Shown: positions 41,337 to 50,430 of the stretch, piece after piece
Numbering within the stretch: the stretch's first letter is position 1
How the letters are laid out: the number at the start of each line of letters is the position of its first letter
Assembly: GCF_016908515.1 (NCBI RefSeq)
Contig: NZ_JAFBEA010000004.1
Span: forward strand, 248,001 to 312,000
From: Virgibacillus halotolerans
Lineage (GTDB): Bacteria > Bacillota > Bacilli > Bacillales > Amphibacillaceae
DNA: 64,000 nucleotides
Direction: 5' to 3'
Translations under genes and position numbers: made by a program
Notes under the pieces: model-generated
What the model was told of the DNA's origin: nothing
What the model saw: the letters and a program-made list of their open reading frames with translations, nothing else
The model's database searches: none

Positions 41337-43460
41337 TCAATTCATCTTAAAAACAGCTTTGACCGTTTTCTCGGCTGCATGCCCGTCATCCCATTGACAA
41401 AACTTATTATAAAATTTTTCATAAGTTTCCTTATAGTTATTTTGAATACCATCAATATTTGCAACAGCATCAGCTACTTCATCTGTCGTCATTAATAATG
41501 GACCTGGGACTTCTTTCTCCATATCAAAATAAAAACCTCTTAATTGATCCCGATATTTCTCCAGATCATAAGTGTAAAATAATATTGGTCTCTTCAAATG
41601 CGCATAGTCAAAAAACACGGAAGAGTAATCTGTAATTAAAATATCAGATGCTAAATAAAGTTCTGCAATATCATCATATCTACTATAGTCATACACAAAC
41701 CCCTCATATTCAGATACGTCCAGCTGATTCGCTATATGATAATGTGTTCTTAATAAAATAATATACTCATCACCTAGGTTTTTTTGCATTTTATCTAATT
41801 CTAAATTCAATGTAAACTTATAGTTTCCTCTTGAATAAAATTCGTCATCACGCCAGGTTGGTGCGTATAAGATTGTCTTCTTATCAAGTGGTATCCCTAA
41901 TTTATCTTTAATATGCCGAATATCCTGTTCGGTATTTTTTTGATATAAAATATCATTGCGCGGATAACCAAATTCAAGCATTTCCTTATCAAATTTAAAA
42001 GCACTTCTGAAAATATCGGAAGAGTACTGATTTGGCGAACTCAAATAGTCCCATCTGCGTGACTGTATATAAAAGTTCTCTTTATATTTAGGGTCAGCCG
42101 AATAAATATCCTTCTGATCAAAGACTAACGTTTTTAATGGTGTTCCGTGCCAAGTTTGTAAGTATATGTTACCTTCTCTTTTATCTAAAGATTTAGGTAA
42201 TCTGATATTGCTCACCCAATATTTCGACCTAGCTAAATAATAGTAATAACGTAAGCTAAATCTTTTGACTTGTATTGGGTCCCCCGGGATTTCCTTCTTT
42301 TCTCTTACACTCCACACGCATTTATAATCCATCTTATTATTCAATATATACTCGTAAATATATTTAGGACTATCAGAATAAGACTTGCCTAGAAAGCTTT
42401 CAAAGAAAATCAGGTTTTCCTTCATTTGCGTTTTCATAAAGAGTCTTCTATACATTAGAATATAAAATTTTCTCTTAGTTTTTATACCATTACGTATATC
42501 ACGTAATAGATGGTGCCTTGAACTTACCTTTTTATATCCATCAAGTTTTCCATCAACTAATTTATTTACTTCACTTTTTAGTATCCGACCATATTTGTTC
42601 ACTATACTAGGGTCAACGCGCTTCATTGCACTAGATAATTGATTAAAAATATTTTCTACGCCGTCATCCTTTTTAAAATAGGTTACTATGTTTTTTCTGT
42701 AGAAATTCAAGAATCGTTTATCCAAAAAGTCATTGGACAACTCATCAAGACTTTCATCCTTCAATTCATTATATATTTCTAAAAAACTTTCAATTTTAAT
42801 CTTTTCATCATATTGAATTAATGATGGATTTGAAACAGGATCATTTCTCCTTCTTCTGAAATATACAGCTTCTTTAAGGAATGGCACCTGTTCTGTGTGC
42901 ATTAACGCTGGAATCATAAATGCCAAATCAGAATATACCTCTACACTTTCGGAAAAAGATAAGTTTTTATCAGATATAAACGCTTTGCTAAACAAGAAAT
43001 TTAATGAAGACATATTCTTTATTAATTTGTATCTGTTATTTTTAAAGATTTTAACTTTAAATAACCCATCTAATACAATTGCAAGGCCGCTACTAAAATT
43101 CGTTGTCTTCATCTTTCCCCGTATCATATTATTATCCTTAATATGTTTAACTAGAATTTCCAAAGTTTTCTCAGGAAGATAGTCATCACTGTCAAGAAAA
43201 TATATAAAATCTCCAGTAGATTTTTCAATACCGAGATTACGGGCCGCGCCAACGCCTCTTCTTTTTGATTGGTTATATAACTTAACATTGTTATTTTGTT
43301 CAGATATTTTATTCAGTAATTGCGTACATTCCTCGTTACTATCATCATTTATTAACAGTATTTCAATATCTTTATAGGTTTGTTTCATTAAAGACTTCAT
43401 ACAATCTTCAATATATTCTTCTGTATTATACACTGGTATAATAACTGATATCTTTCCCAT
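41337..43460 (-). CDS. Bifunctional GT2 glycosyltransferase / CDP-glycerol glycerophosphotransferase
   Basis: A 707-residue fusion. Residues 1 to about 330 are a GT2 domain (ISVIIPVYNTEEYIEDCM, LLINDDSNEE, YFLDSDDYLPEKTLE). Residues about 340-707 are a TagF-type domain (FESFLGKSYSDSPKYIYEYI, LQTWHGTPLKTL, YAPTWRDDEFYSRGNYKF, RTHYHIANQLD, LITDYSSVFFDYAHLKR). ATG 43460 follows AAGGAGTG; the open frame to 43499 is not used. It may build a glycosylated or sugar-containing glycerol-phosphate chain. A terminator separates it from the shorter TagF paralogue. Confidence 0.87.
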   Translation of the reverse strand: MGKISVIIPVYNTEEYIEDCMKSLMKQTYKDIEILLINDDSNEECTQLLNKISEQNNNVKLYNQSKRRGVGAARNLGIEKSTGDFIYFLDSDDYLPEKTLEILVKHIKDNNMIRGKMKTTNFSSGLAIVLDGLFKVKIFKNNRYKLIKNMSSLNFLFSKAFISDKNLSFSESVEVYSDLAFMIPALMHTEQVPFLKEAVYFRRRRNDPVSNPSLIQYDEKIKIESFLEIYNELKDESLDELSNDFLDKRFLNFYRKNIVTYFKKDDGVENIFNQLSSAMKRVDPSIVNKYGRILKSEVNKLVDGKLDGYKKVSSRHHLLRDIRNGIKTKRKFYILMYRRLFMKTQMKENLIFFESFLGKSYSDSPKYIYEYILNNKMDYKCVWSVREKKEIPGDPIQVKRFSLRYYYYLARSKYWVSNIRLPKSLDKREGNIYLQTWHGTPLKTLVFDQKDIYSADPKYKENFYIQSRRWDYLSSPNQYSSDIFRSAFKFDKEMLEFGYPRNDILYQKNTEQDIRHIKDKLGIPLDKKTILYAPTWRDDEFYSRGNYKFTLNLELDKMQKNLGDEYIILLRTHYHIANQLDVSEYEGFVYDYSRYDDIAELYLASDILITDYSSVFFDYAHLKRPILFYTYDLEKYRDQLRGFYFDMEKEVPGPLLMTTDEVADAVANIDGIQNNYKETYEKFYNKFCQWDDGHAAEKTVKAVFKMN

Positions 43461-43696
43461 AATTGCACTCCTTAAAAAAACATGTAAAAAATAATCCAAC
43501 TCATTATATCATATATTATTAAAAGCTTCATTATAAACTTGAAAGTAACATTTTATCGCTCTGAAATAGTACATTAATTATAGAACATCCTTGTATACTT
43601 ATTATTGTCATATTTTGATTAACTTATTCTCTATTACTATTATATTCACTCTTCCTTTATCATCGTCACCTCTCTATTGCAAGTATTCAGCAGTTG

Positions 43697-43809
43697 AACG
43701 GGATAATGCTAATTATTCCGTTCGGTCGTTGCCAGCAACCAACAGAATTTTGCTGATCGGTAGGCTCTTGAACTTGTATTTAGGAGGAATTGGAAAACCT
43801 CCCAACAAG
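43697..43809. other. Cluster of three adjacent hairpins, possible structured RNA or mobile remnant
   Basis: In the 43461-43889 gap, three inverted repeats follow one another: AACGGGATAAT/ATTATTCCGTT (43697-43722, one mismatch), CAGCAA/TTGCTG (43733-43755) and a GGAGG/CCTCC stem with outer CTTG/CAAG (43774-43808). The plus-strand frame across it is open for about 110 codons but has no ribosome site. No known RNA family is recognised. The rest of the gap is AT-rich with no gene. Confidence 0.4.
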
Positions 43810-43838
43810 CGATTTGCAGCATTTTTTTATAAGAAAAA

Positions 43839-43869
43839 CCTTACACCCATTGTTTTTATGGGTGTAAGG
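43839..43869 (-). terminator. Terminator of the glucosaminidase gene
   Basis: CCTTACACCCAT (43839-43850) pairs perfectly with ATGGGTGTAAGG (43858-43869), followed on the minus strand by TTTTTC. Confidence 0.88.
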
Positions 43870-43889
43870 TGCATTTTTTTACTAGTAAT

Positions 43890-46800
43890 CTATTTATATT
43901 CTGGAATGTCAAGAACCATATTATAACTATCTAATAGGTTATACAATTCATACATTCTTGTTGTTTGCTTGCTTGCCCACCCAATATCTGTAGCATATTG
44001 ATGGGTAGCATAGCCATTACTTGCCGCAGAAGATGGATTCCAACGCATTTTATACAGAGTATCTTGCCCTACTCCAAGATAATTTTTACCTACAAATTCA
44101 GCTCCGCCTTTAATTGCCAATTCTGGTGTAAACCATCCAGCATCATAGGCATACTTTGAGCCACATTCCAATGGACAACTATCATTGGCTCCTATTCCAT
44201 ACATATTGTATACTGTTTTTCCGTTATATTTCACTCCAGTTGCTAGTTTCGAAGAACCGTTTCCTGTTTCTAGCAAAGCATGTGAAATGAGATATATTTC
44301 ATTGACACCATACTTATTAGCACCGTCAGCAAAAGATTGAGCTCTGCCTGCTAAAATTCCTTTGCCTTTAAGTATTTTTTCATTAATTTCTACTACATTA
44401 ATATTGGCGCTCTCCGACAATTTCAAGAATTGTAATGAGTTCTTAAGATTGCTTGTGAAATTTGAAGGATTTATATAATACTTCAAATCATTTGTATCAG
44501 GGATTACCCAACCAGATGTATCTCTCACATAATACCATGTGTATCCATCCGATCCTTTACTATTTGCTTTTAAGGTTAGTACTGTTCCATTATTAACCTT
44601 TCCTCCAGTTAAATAATTCGTACCAGGGCCTCTCCTTAGATTCCAATTATCTCCATTTACCGTACCTTTTCCATTTTTAATACTCAAAGCATCTTCTCTT
44701 ATCCAAAGTTCATATCTTTTATCTGTTTGAGGATTAACAGCCATTTGAATATCAGCCATCCTATTTAAAGTTAAATTATAATTTGTATATGTGTTTATAA
44801 CTTCTTTTAATGGCGACTTAGAAAGATATGATCCATGTATCCACACAGTCTTTCCATTTAATACTCCGCGATACCAAGTGTTGTTTCCTACCTTTTCAGT
44901 TAAGTGTATTTTAAAAGTATTACTTTTGTATTGTGAAAGATTATATACTAAATTTTCACTTCCGCCCCAAGCTGTATCATAGGCTTTACCTGTTCCTTTT
45001 ACATAATACGTTTTAACTTTCTTATCTACACCCACATGAGGATGAGTGGACAAATCCTGGGATTTAACCCAACCTACTACATTCTTCGTACTACTTGGTT
45101 CCGTGCTAATTAAATAATATAGTTGACTACCTACATTTGCTTGTTTTTTAATATAATATACTGCATTTAAATATTTAGTAGAATTCATTGACGAGGATTC
45201 ATCACCAATGTTCTTATAAATTTTTGCCCCGCTACGAATATGACCCAATCTACTCGTTTTACTCTCTTTTACGGTGTTTAGATAACTTGAATGAATCCAC
45301 ACCGTTTTTCCATTCAACGTACCACGATACCAGGTGTTATTTCCTACTTTTTCAGTCAAATGTACATTAAAGACTTGGTTCTTGTATTTCGAAAGGTTAT
45401 AAACTAGATTTTTATTGCCGCCCCAAGCAGTATTATAGGCATTTCCAGAGCCTTTTACAGTGAAAATCTTTGCTTTTTTATCGACTCCTACATGGGAATG
45501 AGACGATAAATCTTGTGATTTTACCCATCCTACTACACCTTTCGTGCTACTTGGTTCAGTACTAATCAGGTAATAACTTTGATTATTTACTTTCGTTTGC
45601 TTTTTAATATAATAAACTGCGTTTGTGTACTTACTCCCTGCAGTTAGGACGGTAGATTCATTACCGATATCTTTATAAATCTTAACTTTTGAATTTCGAA
45701 TATGACCTAGTTTACTCGTTTTACTCTCTTTTACGATGTTTAGATAACTTGAATGAATCCATACCGTTTTCCCATTCAAGGTGCCACGATACCAGGTATT
45801 ATTTCCTACTTTCTCAGTTAAATGTACATTAAAGACTTGGTTCTTATATTTCGAAAGGTTATAAACCAGATTTTTATTGCCGCCCCAAGCAGTATTATAG
45901 GCATTTCCAGAGCCTTTCACAGTGAAAATCTTTGTTTTTTTATCGACTCCTACGTGAGAATGGGACGATAAATCTTGTGATTTCACCCAACCTACTACAC
46001 CTTTGGTACTACTTGGTTCGGTACTAATCAGGTAATAACTTTGATTATTTACTTTCGCTTGCTTTTTAATATAATAGACTGCATTTATGAACTTATCTCC
46101 AGCCTTTTTTGAAGCGGATAAATCATTAATATTTTGATAAATGTCCACATTAGTGCTGCGAATATGACCTAGTTTGCTAGTTTTACTTTCTTGCGCTACA
46201 GCAACAGTTGATCGCATGAATAATCTTGCATCAGACTTCACACTATTAGAATTTGTTTCATCTTCTTCTGTTTGCGCATCATCTTGAAACTCTTTCTTAA
46301 CTTCATCATCTTTAATTTCATTAGATGTTTCTGGTTCATCTACAATGTCATTTGTTTGTGTATCTGACTCCATATTTTCATCATCTGAAGCCGCGGATTT
46401 TTGTTGTTCATCATCTTTAATTTCATTAGACTTCTCTGGTTCATCTACACTATCACTGTCATCTGTTTGTGTATCTGACTCCGCATTTTCACCATCTTGT
46501 TGGTTCTCTGAATCATCATCTTCTTTTAAGTTACTTGCTTGAATCCATACTGTTTCGTCATTCAATATTCCACGATACCACGTATCGCCCCCAACCTTTT
46601 GGGTAATATCAATATTAAACTCCACGTTTTCAAGTTCTGCAAGGTCATATACTATATCTTCTTTGCCGCCCCAAGCATTATTATATGCTTCGCCAGAACC
46701 ATTAATAAAAAGCGTTTTTTCCTCCTCATCTACTATTACAAAAGACTGTATCTCCAAATCTTGCGACTTTATCCAACCAACTTGACCTTTTTCATCACTT

Positions 46801-47129
46801 TCTTCATTACTGATCAAATAATAGAGTTGATCGTCTATCTTGGCTTGTTTCGCTATGTAATAGACCTTATCCATATAGTTACTTTCAACTTTTTCTGAAA
46901 GAGATAAATCATTGAGGTCTTCGTATACCTTCACGTTTGCATCAGTTATGTGCCCCAATAAGCTCTCTTCACTTTCTTCAATTGAAATTTCCTCTTGATC
47001 TTCATCCATCTCTTCCAATTGCGGGTTTAATGTATCAGTTTTTGCTTTTTCATCTTCTGCCAAAGCAACATACGGACTAATTAAACTAAAAGTCAATAAA
47101 ACGATTAAGAAAATAGCTGTTTTTCTCAT
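43890..47129 (-). CDS. Secreted GW-repeat N-acetylglucosaminidase (autolysin)
   Basis: 1079 residues with signal peptide ending near VALAEDE. A first GW module (about 57-205) is followed by an acidic linker with an internal repeat (ESDTQT, VDEPE, SNEIKDDE twice), then three tandem GW modules of about 154 residues (about 315-770), each with two SH3-like halves ending in GWVKSQDL and VWIHSSYL. Next come an SH3_3 domain (NLRRGPGTNYLTGGKV) and a C-terminal LytG-like glucosaminidase with catalytic-region ISHALLETGNGSS (E about 954). GW modules bind teichoic acid and hold the enzyme on the wall. CGGAGGTTAT lies upstream of the ATG. The gene is divergent from tagD across a shared promoter region. 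Confidence 0.9.
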   Translation of the reverse strand: MRKTAIFLIVLLTFSLISPYVALAEDEKAKTDTLNPQLEEMDEDQEEISIEESEESLLGHITDANVKVYEDLNDLSLSEKVESNYMDKVYYIAKQAKIDDQLYYLISNEESDEKGQVGWIKSQDLEIQSFVIVDEEEKTLFINGSGEAYNNAWGGKEDIVYDLAELENVEFNIDITQKVGGDTWYRGILNDETVWIQASNLKEDDDSENQQDGENAESDTQTDDSDSVDEPEKSNEIKDDEQQKSAASDDENMESDTQTNDIVDEPETSNEIKDDEVKKEFQDDAQTEEDETNSNSVKSDARLFMRSTVAVAQESKTSKLGHIRSTNVDIYQNINDLSASKKAGDKFINAVYYIKKQAKVNNQSYYLISTEPSSTKGVVGWVKSQDLSSHSHVGVDKKTKIFTVKGSGNAYNTAWGGNKNLVYNLSKYKNQVFNVHLTEKVGNNTWYRGTLNGKTVWIHSSYLNIVKESKTSKLGHIRNSKVKIYKDIGNESTVLTAGSKYTNAVYYIKKQTKVNNQSYYLISTEPSSTKGVVGWVKSQDLSSHSHVGVDKKAKIFTVKGSGNAYNTAWGGNKNLVYNLSKYKNQVFNVHLTEKVGNNTWYRGTLNGKTVWIHSSYLNTVKESKTSRLGHIRSGAKIYKNIGDESSSMNSTKYLNAVYYIKKQANVGSQLYYLISTEPSSTKNVVGWVKSQDLSTHPHVGVDKKVKTYYVKGTGKAYDTAWGGSENLVYNLSQYKSNTFKIHLTEKVGNNTWYRGVLNGKTVWIHGSYLSKSPLKEVINTYTNYNLTLNRMADIQMAVNPQTDKRYELWIREDALSIKNGKGTVNGDNWNLRRGPGTNYLTGGKVNNGTVLTLKANSKGSDGYTWYYVRDTSGWVIPDTNDLKYYINPSNFTSNLKNSLQFLKLSESANINVVEINEKILKGKGILAGRAQSFADGANKYGVNEIYLISHALLETGNGSSKLATGVKYNGKTVYNMYGIGANDSCPLECGSKYAYDAGWFTPELAIKGGAEFVGKNYLGVGQDTLYKMRWNPSSAASNGYATHQYATDIGWASKQTTRMYELYNLLDSYNMVLDIPEYK
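44815..46195 (-). repeat. Three tandem 462-bp GW-module repeats
   Basis: The unit boundary sequence GATAACTTGA recurs at 45281 and 45743, a period of 462 bases (154 codons). Modules 2 and 3 are almost identical at protein level for more than 110 residues, indicating recent duplication or gene conversion. Module 4 is more diverged. Confidence 0.85.
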
Positions 47130-47325
47130 TGATAACCTCCGAGTTTATTTGTTTAATACCACATCTTTTAATCTAGTAACTCCTTTCACAATAATATAAA
47201 TCCAATCATAGGATAGGTAATTCTTATATCGGCTAAGACTAATAAAAATTTAGCTCAATTTATGTTTTTATATAATAAATTTGATAGCCTCTGGGGAAAA
47301 ATACCTGTATTAATAAATATCCATT

Positions 47326-47401
47326 TATAGTATACTATAGATAAAAGTATTTTGTATCAAATTGATAACTCGTTGTTACATTCCTGTAACTAATGTATAG
47401 T
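47326..47401. promoter_or_regulatory. Divergent promoters of the glucosaminidase and tagD genes with WalR-type site
   Basis: Plus strand: TTGTTA (47373-47378), 17 bases, TATAGT (47396-47401) before tagD. Minus strand: TTGATA (47360-47355), 17 bases, TAGTAT (47337-47332) before the glucosaminidase gene, inside a perfect 14-base palindrome (47326-47339). TGTTAC-ATTCC-TGTAAC (47374-47390) matches the WalR consensus exactly and overlaps the tagD -35. The 315-base gap holds no gene. Confidence 0.65.
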
Positions 47402-47444
47402 ATTATATATAATATAATCGTAATAAAACTCGGAGGTATTATTA

Positions 47445-47840
47445 ATGAAAAAAGTAATCACTTATGGAACATTTGATTTGCTCCATACGGGACATATAAA
47501 TATTTTACGCCGCGCTAGGGAATATGGTGACTATTTGATTGTTGCTATCTCTTCTGATGAATTTAACGCCATTAAAGGTAAAAAAGCATATTACACTTTT
47601 GAACAACGTAAAGCAATTCTGGAGGCCATTCGCTATGTCGACGAAGTTATACCGGAAGACAACTGGGAGCAAAAAGTGCAGGATGTACAGAAGCATGATG
47701 TTGACGTTTTTTTAATGGGAGATGACTGGGAAGGTGAATTTGACTTTTTAAAGGAATATTGTGAAGTTGTGTATTTACCACGAACAGTAGGAATTTCAAC
47801 AACGAAAATTAAAAAAGACTTGAATATGAACAATGGCTAG
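47445..47840 (+). CDS. tagD: Glycerol-3-phosphate cytidylyltransferase
   Basis: A 131-residue enzyme making CDP-glycerol from CTP and glycerol-3-phosphate, the activated precursor for TagB and TagF. Signature motifs are ITYGTFDLLHTGHINILRRA (HXGH at about 14-17) and the C-terminal RTVGISTTKIKKDL, which corresponds to the RTEGISTT motif of TagD with E replaced by V. Length equals B. subtilis TagD. ACTCGGAGGT precedes the ATG. Its last codons overlap the tagB start by eight bases. Confidence 0.95.
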   Translation: MKKVITYGTFDLLHTGHINILRRAREYGDYLIVAISSDEFNAIKGKKAYYTFEQRKAILEAIRYVDEVIPEDNWEQKVQDVQKHDVDVFLMGDDWEGEFDFLKEYCEVVYLPRTVGISTTKIKKDLNMNNG

Positions 47841-49017
47841 AGAACTTGCAATTACGTTGTATTTATTTGTTATTCGTATTCTCTTTAATATATTTAAATT
47901 ATTTCCCCAAAAGAAGAAAACAGTTTTTGTTGCTTCTTTTGGGGTTAATGTTTTATACACCTTAAAGGAATTGGAAAAACAATCAGATGAAAAAGTTGTT
48001 ATTCTCAAAACTTCCAGTTGTAAAATGACCTTTAAAGGTGCTCCCAATAGAAAACAACTACATTTTAAACCGGTAACCCCCATAAATTGGGGTAAATCCA
48101 TTTATCATTTAGCAACTTCCAGCACTATATTTGTTGATAATTATTACGGTTTTTTAGCCGTGACTGATTTCAGACCCAATACAAAGTGTATTCAATTATG
48201 GCATGCGGCCGGCGCAATCAAACAATTTGGGCTTAAGGACCTCTCTATAGAGAATCGACCAGCAAAAGCTTACAAACGGTTTAAAATGGTATACCAGCGA
48301 TTTGACTATGTTATTGTAGGTTCGGAGAATATGGCTGATATCTTCCGTGAAGGATTTGGTATATCCAAGAAGCAAATTTTACGAACTGGAATACCAAGAA
48401 CAGACTTCTTCTTTGATTCATTAGCAAAAGAAGAAGTTGGAGAAACTCTTAGACTGCAGTTTCCGATGATCAAAGAAAAGAAAGTCATACTCTACGCTCC
48501 AACCTATCGCGATAATGAAATGAATGTATCGGAACTGAAAATGGATATTGATAAGATGTACAAAGCATTAAAAGATGATTATGTATTGTTTTTACGTCTA
48601 CATCCAGCGGTATCAGTTACCATAGACAACCATTATCCTGATTTTGTTTTCAACGTTTCTACTAATTATAATATCAATCACTTACTAGTCATCACGGATA
48701 TACTTATCTCGGATTATTCATCCATTCCGTTTGAGTTTGCTATATTAAATAAACCAATGATATTTTTTGCTTATGATATTGATGAATATGCGGAAACAAG
48801 GGGATTCTGGGATAACTACGATAAGCTTGTTCCTGGCCCTATCGTTGAGAACACAAATGATCTAATAACCATCTTAAAAACGAATGATTTTGATATGAAA
48901 AAAATAAATGATTTTTCGAATGAATGGAACCAATATTCAGATGGAAAGTCTAGTGAAAATTTAATTAAGTCTATCTATACAAATTTTGAAGAAGAACGAA
49001 TTGTAGAACATAATTAA
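47833..49017 (+). CDS. tagB: CDP-glycerol glycerophosphotransferase, TagB-like primase
   Basis: A 394-residue peripheral membrane enzyme with an amphipathic or hydrophobic N-terminus. IQLWHAAGAIKQFG replaces the HGTP motif of polymerases and is typical of TagB, which adds the first glycerol phosphate to the ManNAc-GlcNAc-PP-lipid. Other motifs are RTGIPRTDFFF, YAPTYRDNEM, RLHPAVS and DILISDYSSIPFEFA. The start overlaps tagD by eight bases, so the pair is translationally coupled, unlike B. subtilis where tagB is with tagA. Confidence 0.88.
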   Translation: MARELAITLYLFVIRILFNIFKLFPQKKKTVFVASFGVNVLYTLKELEKQSDEKVVILKTSSCKMTFKGAPNRKQLHFKPVTPINWGKSIYHLATSSTIFVDNYYGFLAVTDFRPNTKCIQLWHAAGAIKQFGLKDLSIENRPAKAYKRFKMVYQRFDYVIVGSENMADIFREGFGISKKQILRTGIPRTDFFFDSLAKEEVGETLRLQFPMIKEKKVILYAPTYRDNEMNVSELKMDIDKMYKALKDDYVLFLRLHPAVSVTIDNHYPDFVFNVSTNYNINHLLVITDILISDYSSIPFEFAILNKPMIFFAYDIDEYAETRGFWDNYDKLVPGPIVENTNDLITILKTNDFDMKKINDFSNEWNQYSDGKSSENLIKSIYTNFEEERIVEHN

Positions 49018-49137
49018 AAGCCTGTAATTATTTATGAAGGCTAAATTTATTTTTCAGATTCTACGTCCCCCCTTAAAGTCACTTTAGCTAACTATTATGA
49101 TAATCAATATAAATAATAGAAAGAGGATTTGTTGAAA

Positions 49138-50262
49138 ATGGATATCCAACAGAGTGAAGTAAAACCTCAAAAGAAATACTTTTATGAAATAAGTTTTATT
49201 CGCGCTATAGCCTGTATGTGTATCGTAATGGTGCATGTTACAGCTGGGTTTTACCATGAAAATGATCAAACCTTTTCATGGCTAACTCAATTTTTTAACC
49301 AAATTTCTCGTTATGGCACTCCTGCCTTTGCAATAATTAGTGGGTTTTTGCTGTATAATCAGGTCGTTAAAAGGGGATTTAAGTTTAATTATTTCTTTAA
49401 GTCAAGAATTAATAAAGTGATCATCCCTTTTTTAGTATGGAGTGTAATATATTTATTATTAAAGTGGAGTTATAATAAATTCGAGTTCCCAAACTTTACT
49501 TCTGCTGACGAAGTAAAAGATTTTATTTATTTCTTTTTTACTGGTAAAAGTAATTATCATCTTTACTTTATTGCAATTGTAGTTCAATTTTATCTTCTCT
49601 TTCCAGTACTACAATTCTTTAAATCTAAAAAAAATTTAATTCTTTTTACATTAGTAGCATTTTTCATTAACTATTTTTTCGTTACTAATACTATTAATAT
49701 CGGACATGGGTTTTTCAATAAGTTTATAAATGAAAGAGTATTCTTCTTCCATTGGGCATACTACTTTTTTCTAGGCGGCTTACTCGTTTACTATTGGGAA
49801 CGAATTATGGTTTGGGTTAAGAATAACACCATTTTCAGCATAACATTAGGCATCGTAGTCATTATTAGTGGTATATTTGAGTACCTTTTTGCTGAGGGGA
49901 TAGAGTCAAATAGACCAATGAATATGATAAGTCTACCCTTACTATTTATCGCATTCGCAAGCGTATATACTGCGTTAACCTTTTGGCCCAAAACAAGAGA
50001 TTTTATAGTGAATATAGGAAATTATTCAATGGGAATATACTTGGTTCATCCATTTATTTTATTCTTTTTGCGTAATCATGATTTATTTAAAGTCTTTTAT
50101 GATAGAACTAGATACTTGCCCTTAGTATACTTGATCACCTTTTTCACATCCATATTAGTAGTTAAAGTAATTCTGAAACTTCCTTTTGGAAATTACATAG
50201 TAACTGTCGTAAAATCAAACAAGAAAAAAACTATTAATAAATCACAGGAAATAAGTGCTTAG
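49138..50262 (+). CDS. Membrane acyltransferase (acyltransferase-3 family)
   Basis: A protein of about 374 residues with ten hydrophobic segments and the family start FYEISFIRAIACMCIVMVHV containing the putative catalytic histidine. GTPAFAIISGFLLYN follows. Such enzymes O-acetylate extracellular or lipid-linked polysaccharides. The frame opens at TTG 49129, but ATG 49138 lies ten bases from AGAGGA. It stands at the end of tagD-tagB, about 120 bases downstream, suggesting wall-polymer modification. Substrate unknown. It is a distant relative of the acyltransferase at 59446-60597. Confidence 0.8.
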   Translation: MDIQQSEVKPQKKYFYEISFIRAIACMCIVMVHVTAGFYHENDQTFSWLTQFFNQISRYGTPAFAIISGFLLYNQVVKRGFKFNYFFKSRINKVIIPFLVWSVIYLLLKWSYNKFEFPNFTSADEVKDFIYFFFTGKSNYHLYFIAIVVQFYLLFPVLQFFKSKKNLILFTLVAFFINYFFVTNTINIGHGFFNKFINERVFFFHWAYYFFLGGLLVYYWERIMVWVKNNTIFSITLGIVVIISGIFEYLFAEGIESNRPMNMISLPLLFIAFASVYTALTFWPKTRDFIVNIGNYSMGIYLVHPFILFFLRNHDLFKVFYDRTRYLPLVYLITFFTSILVVKVILKLPFGNYIVTVVKSNKKKTINKSQEISA

Positions 50263-50430
50263 TATAAAAAAACAACAAATTATGCACAAAACCAATAAAT
50301 GTTTAAAATGATTACATCCATCTAATTGAACCCATTGCGCCATAATTTTAATCCATATGAAACAGAACTGATCCATTCTCCTATATATTAAAGAAGCACA
50401 TGCGTGCAATTTTATTATATAGGAGGTTTT

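Noticed and set aside
43591-43926. 111-codon plus-strand frame as a gene
   Set aside because: No ribosome site, and it runs through three hairpins and the convergent terminator of the glucosaminidase gene.
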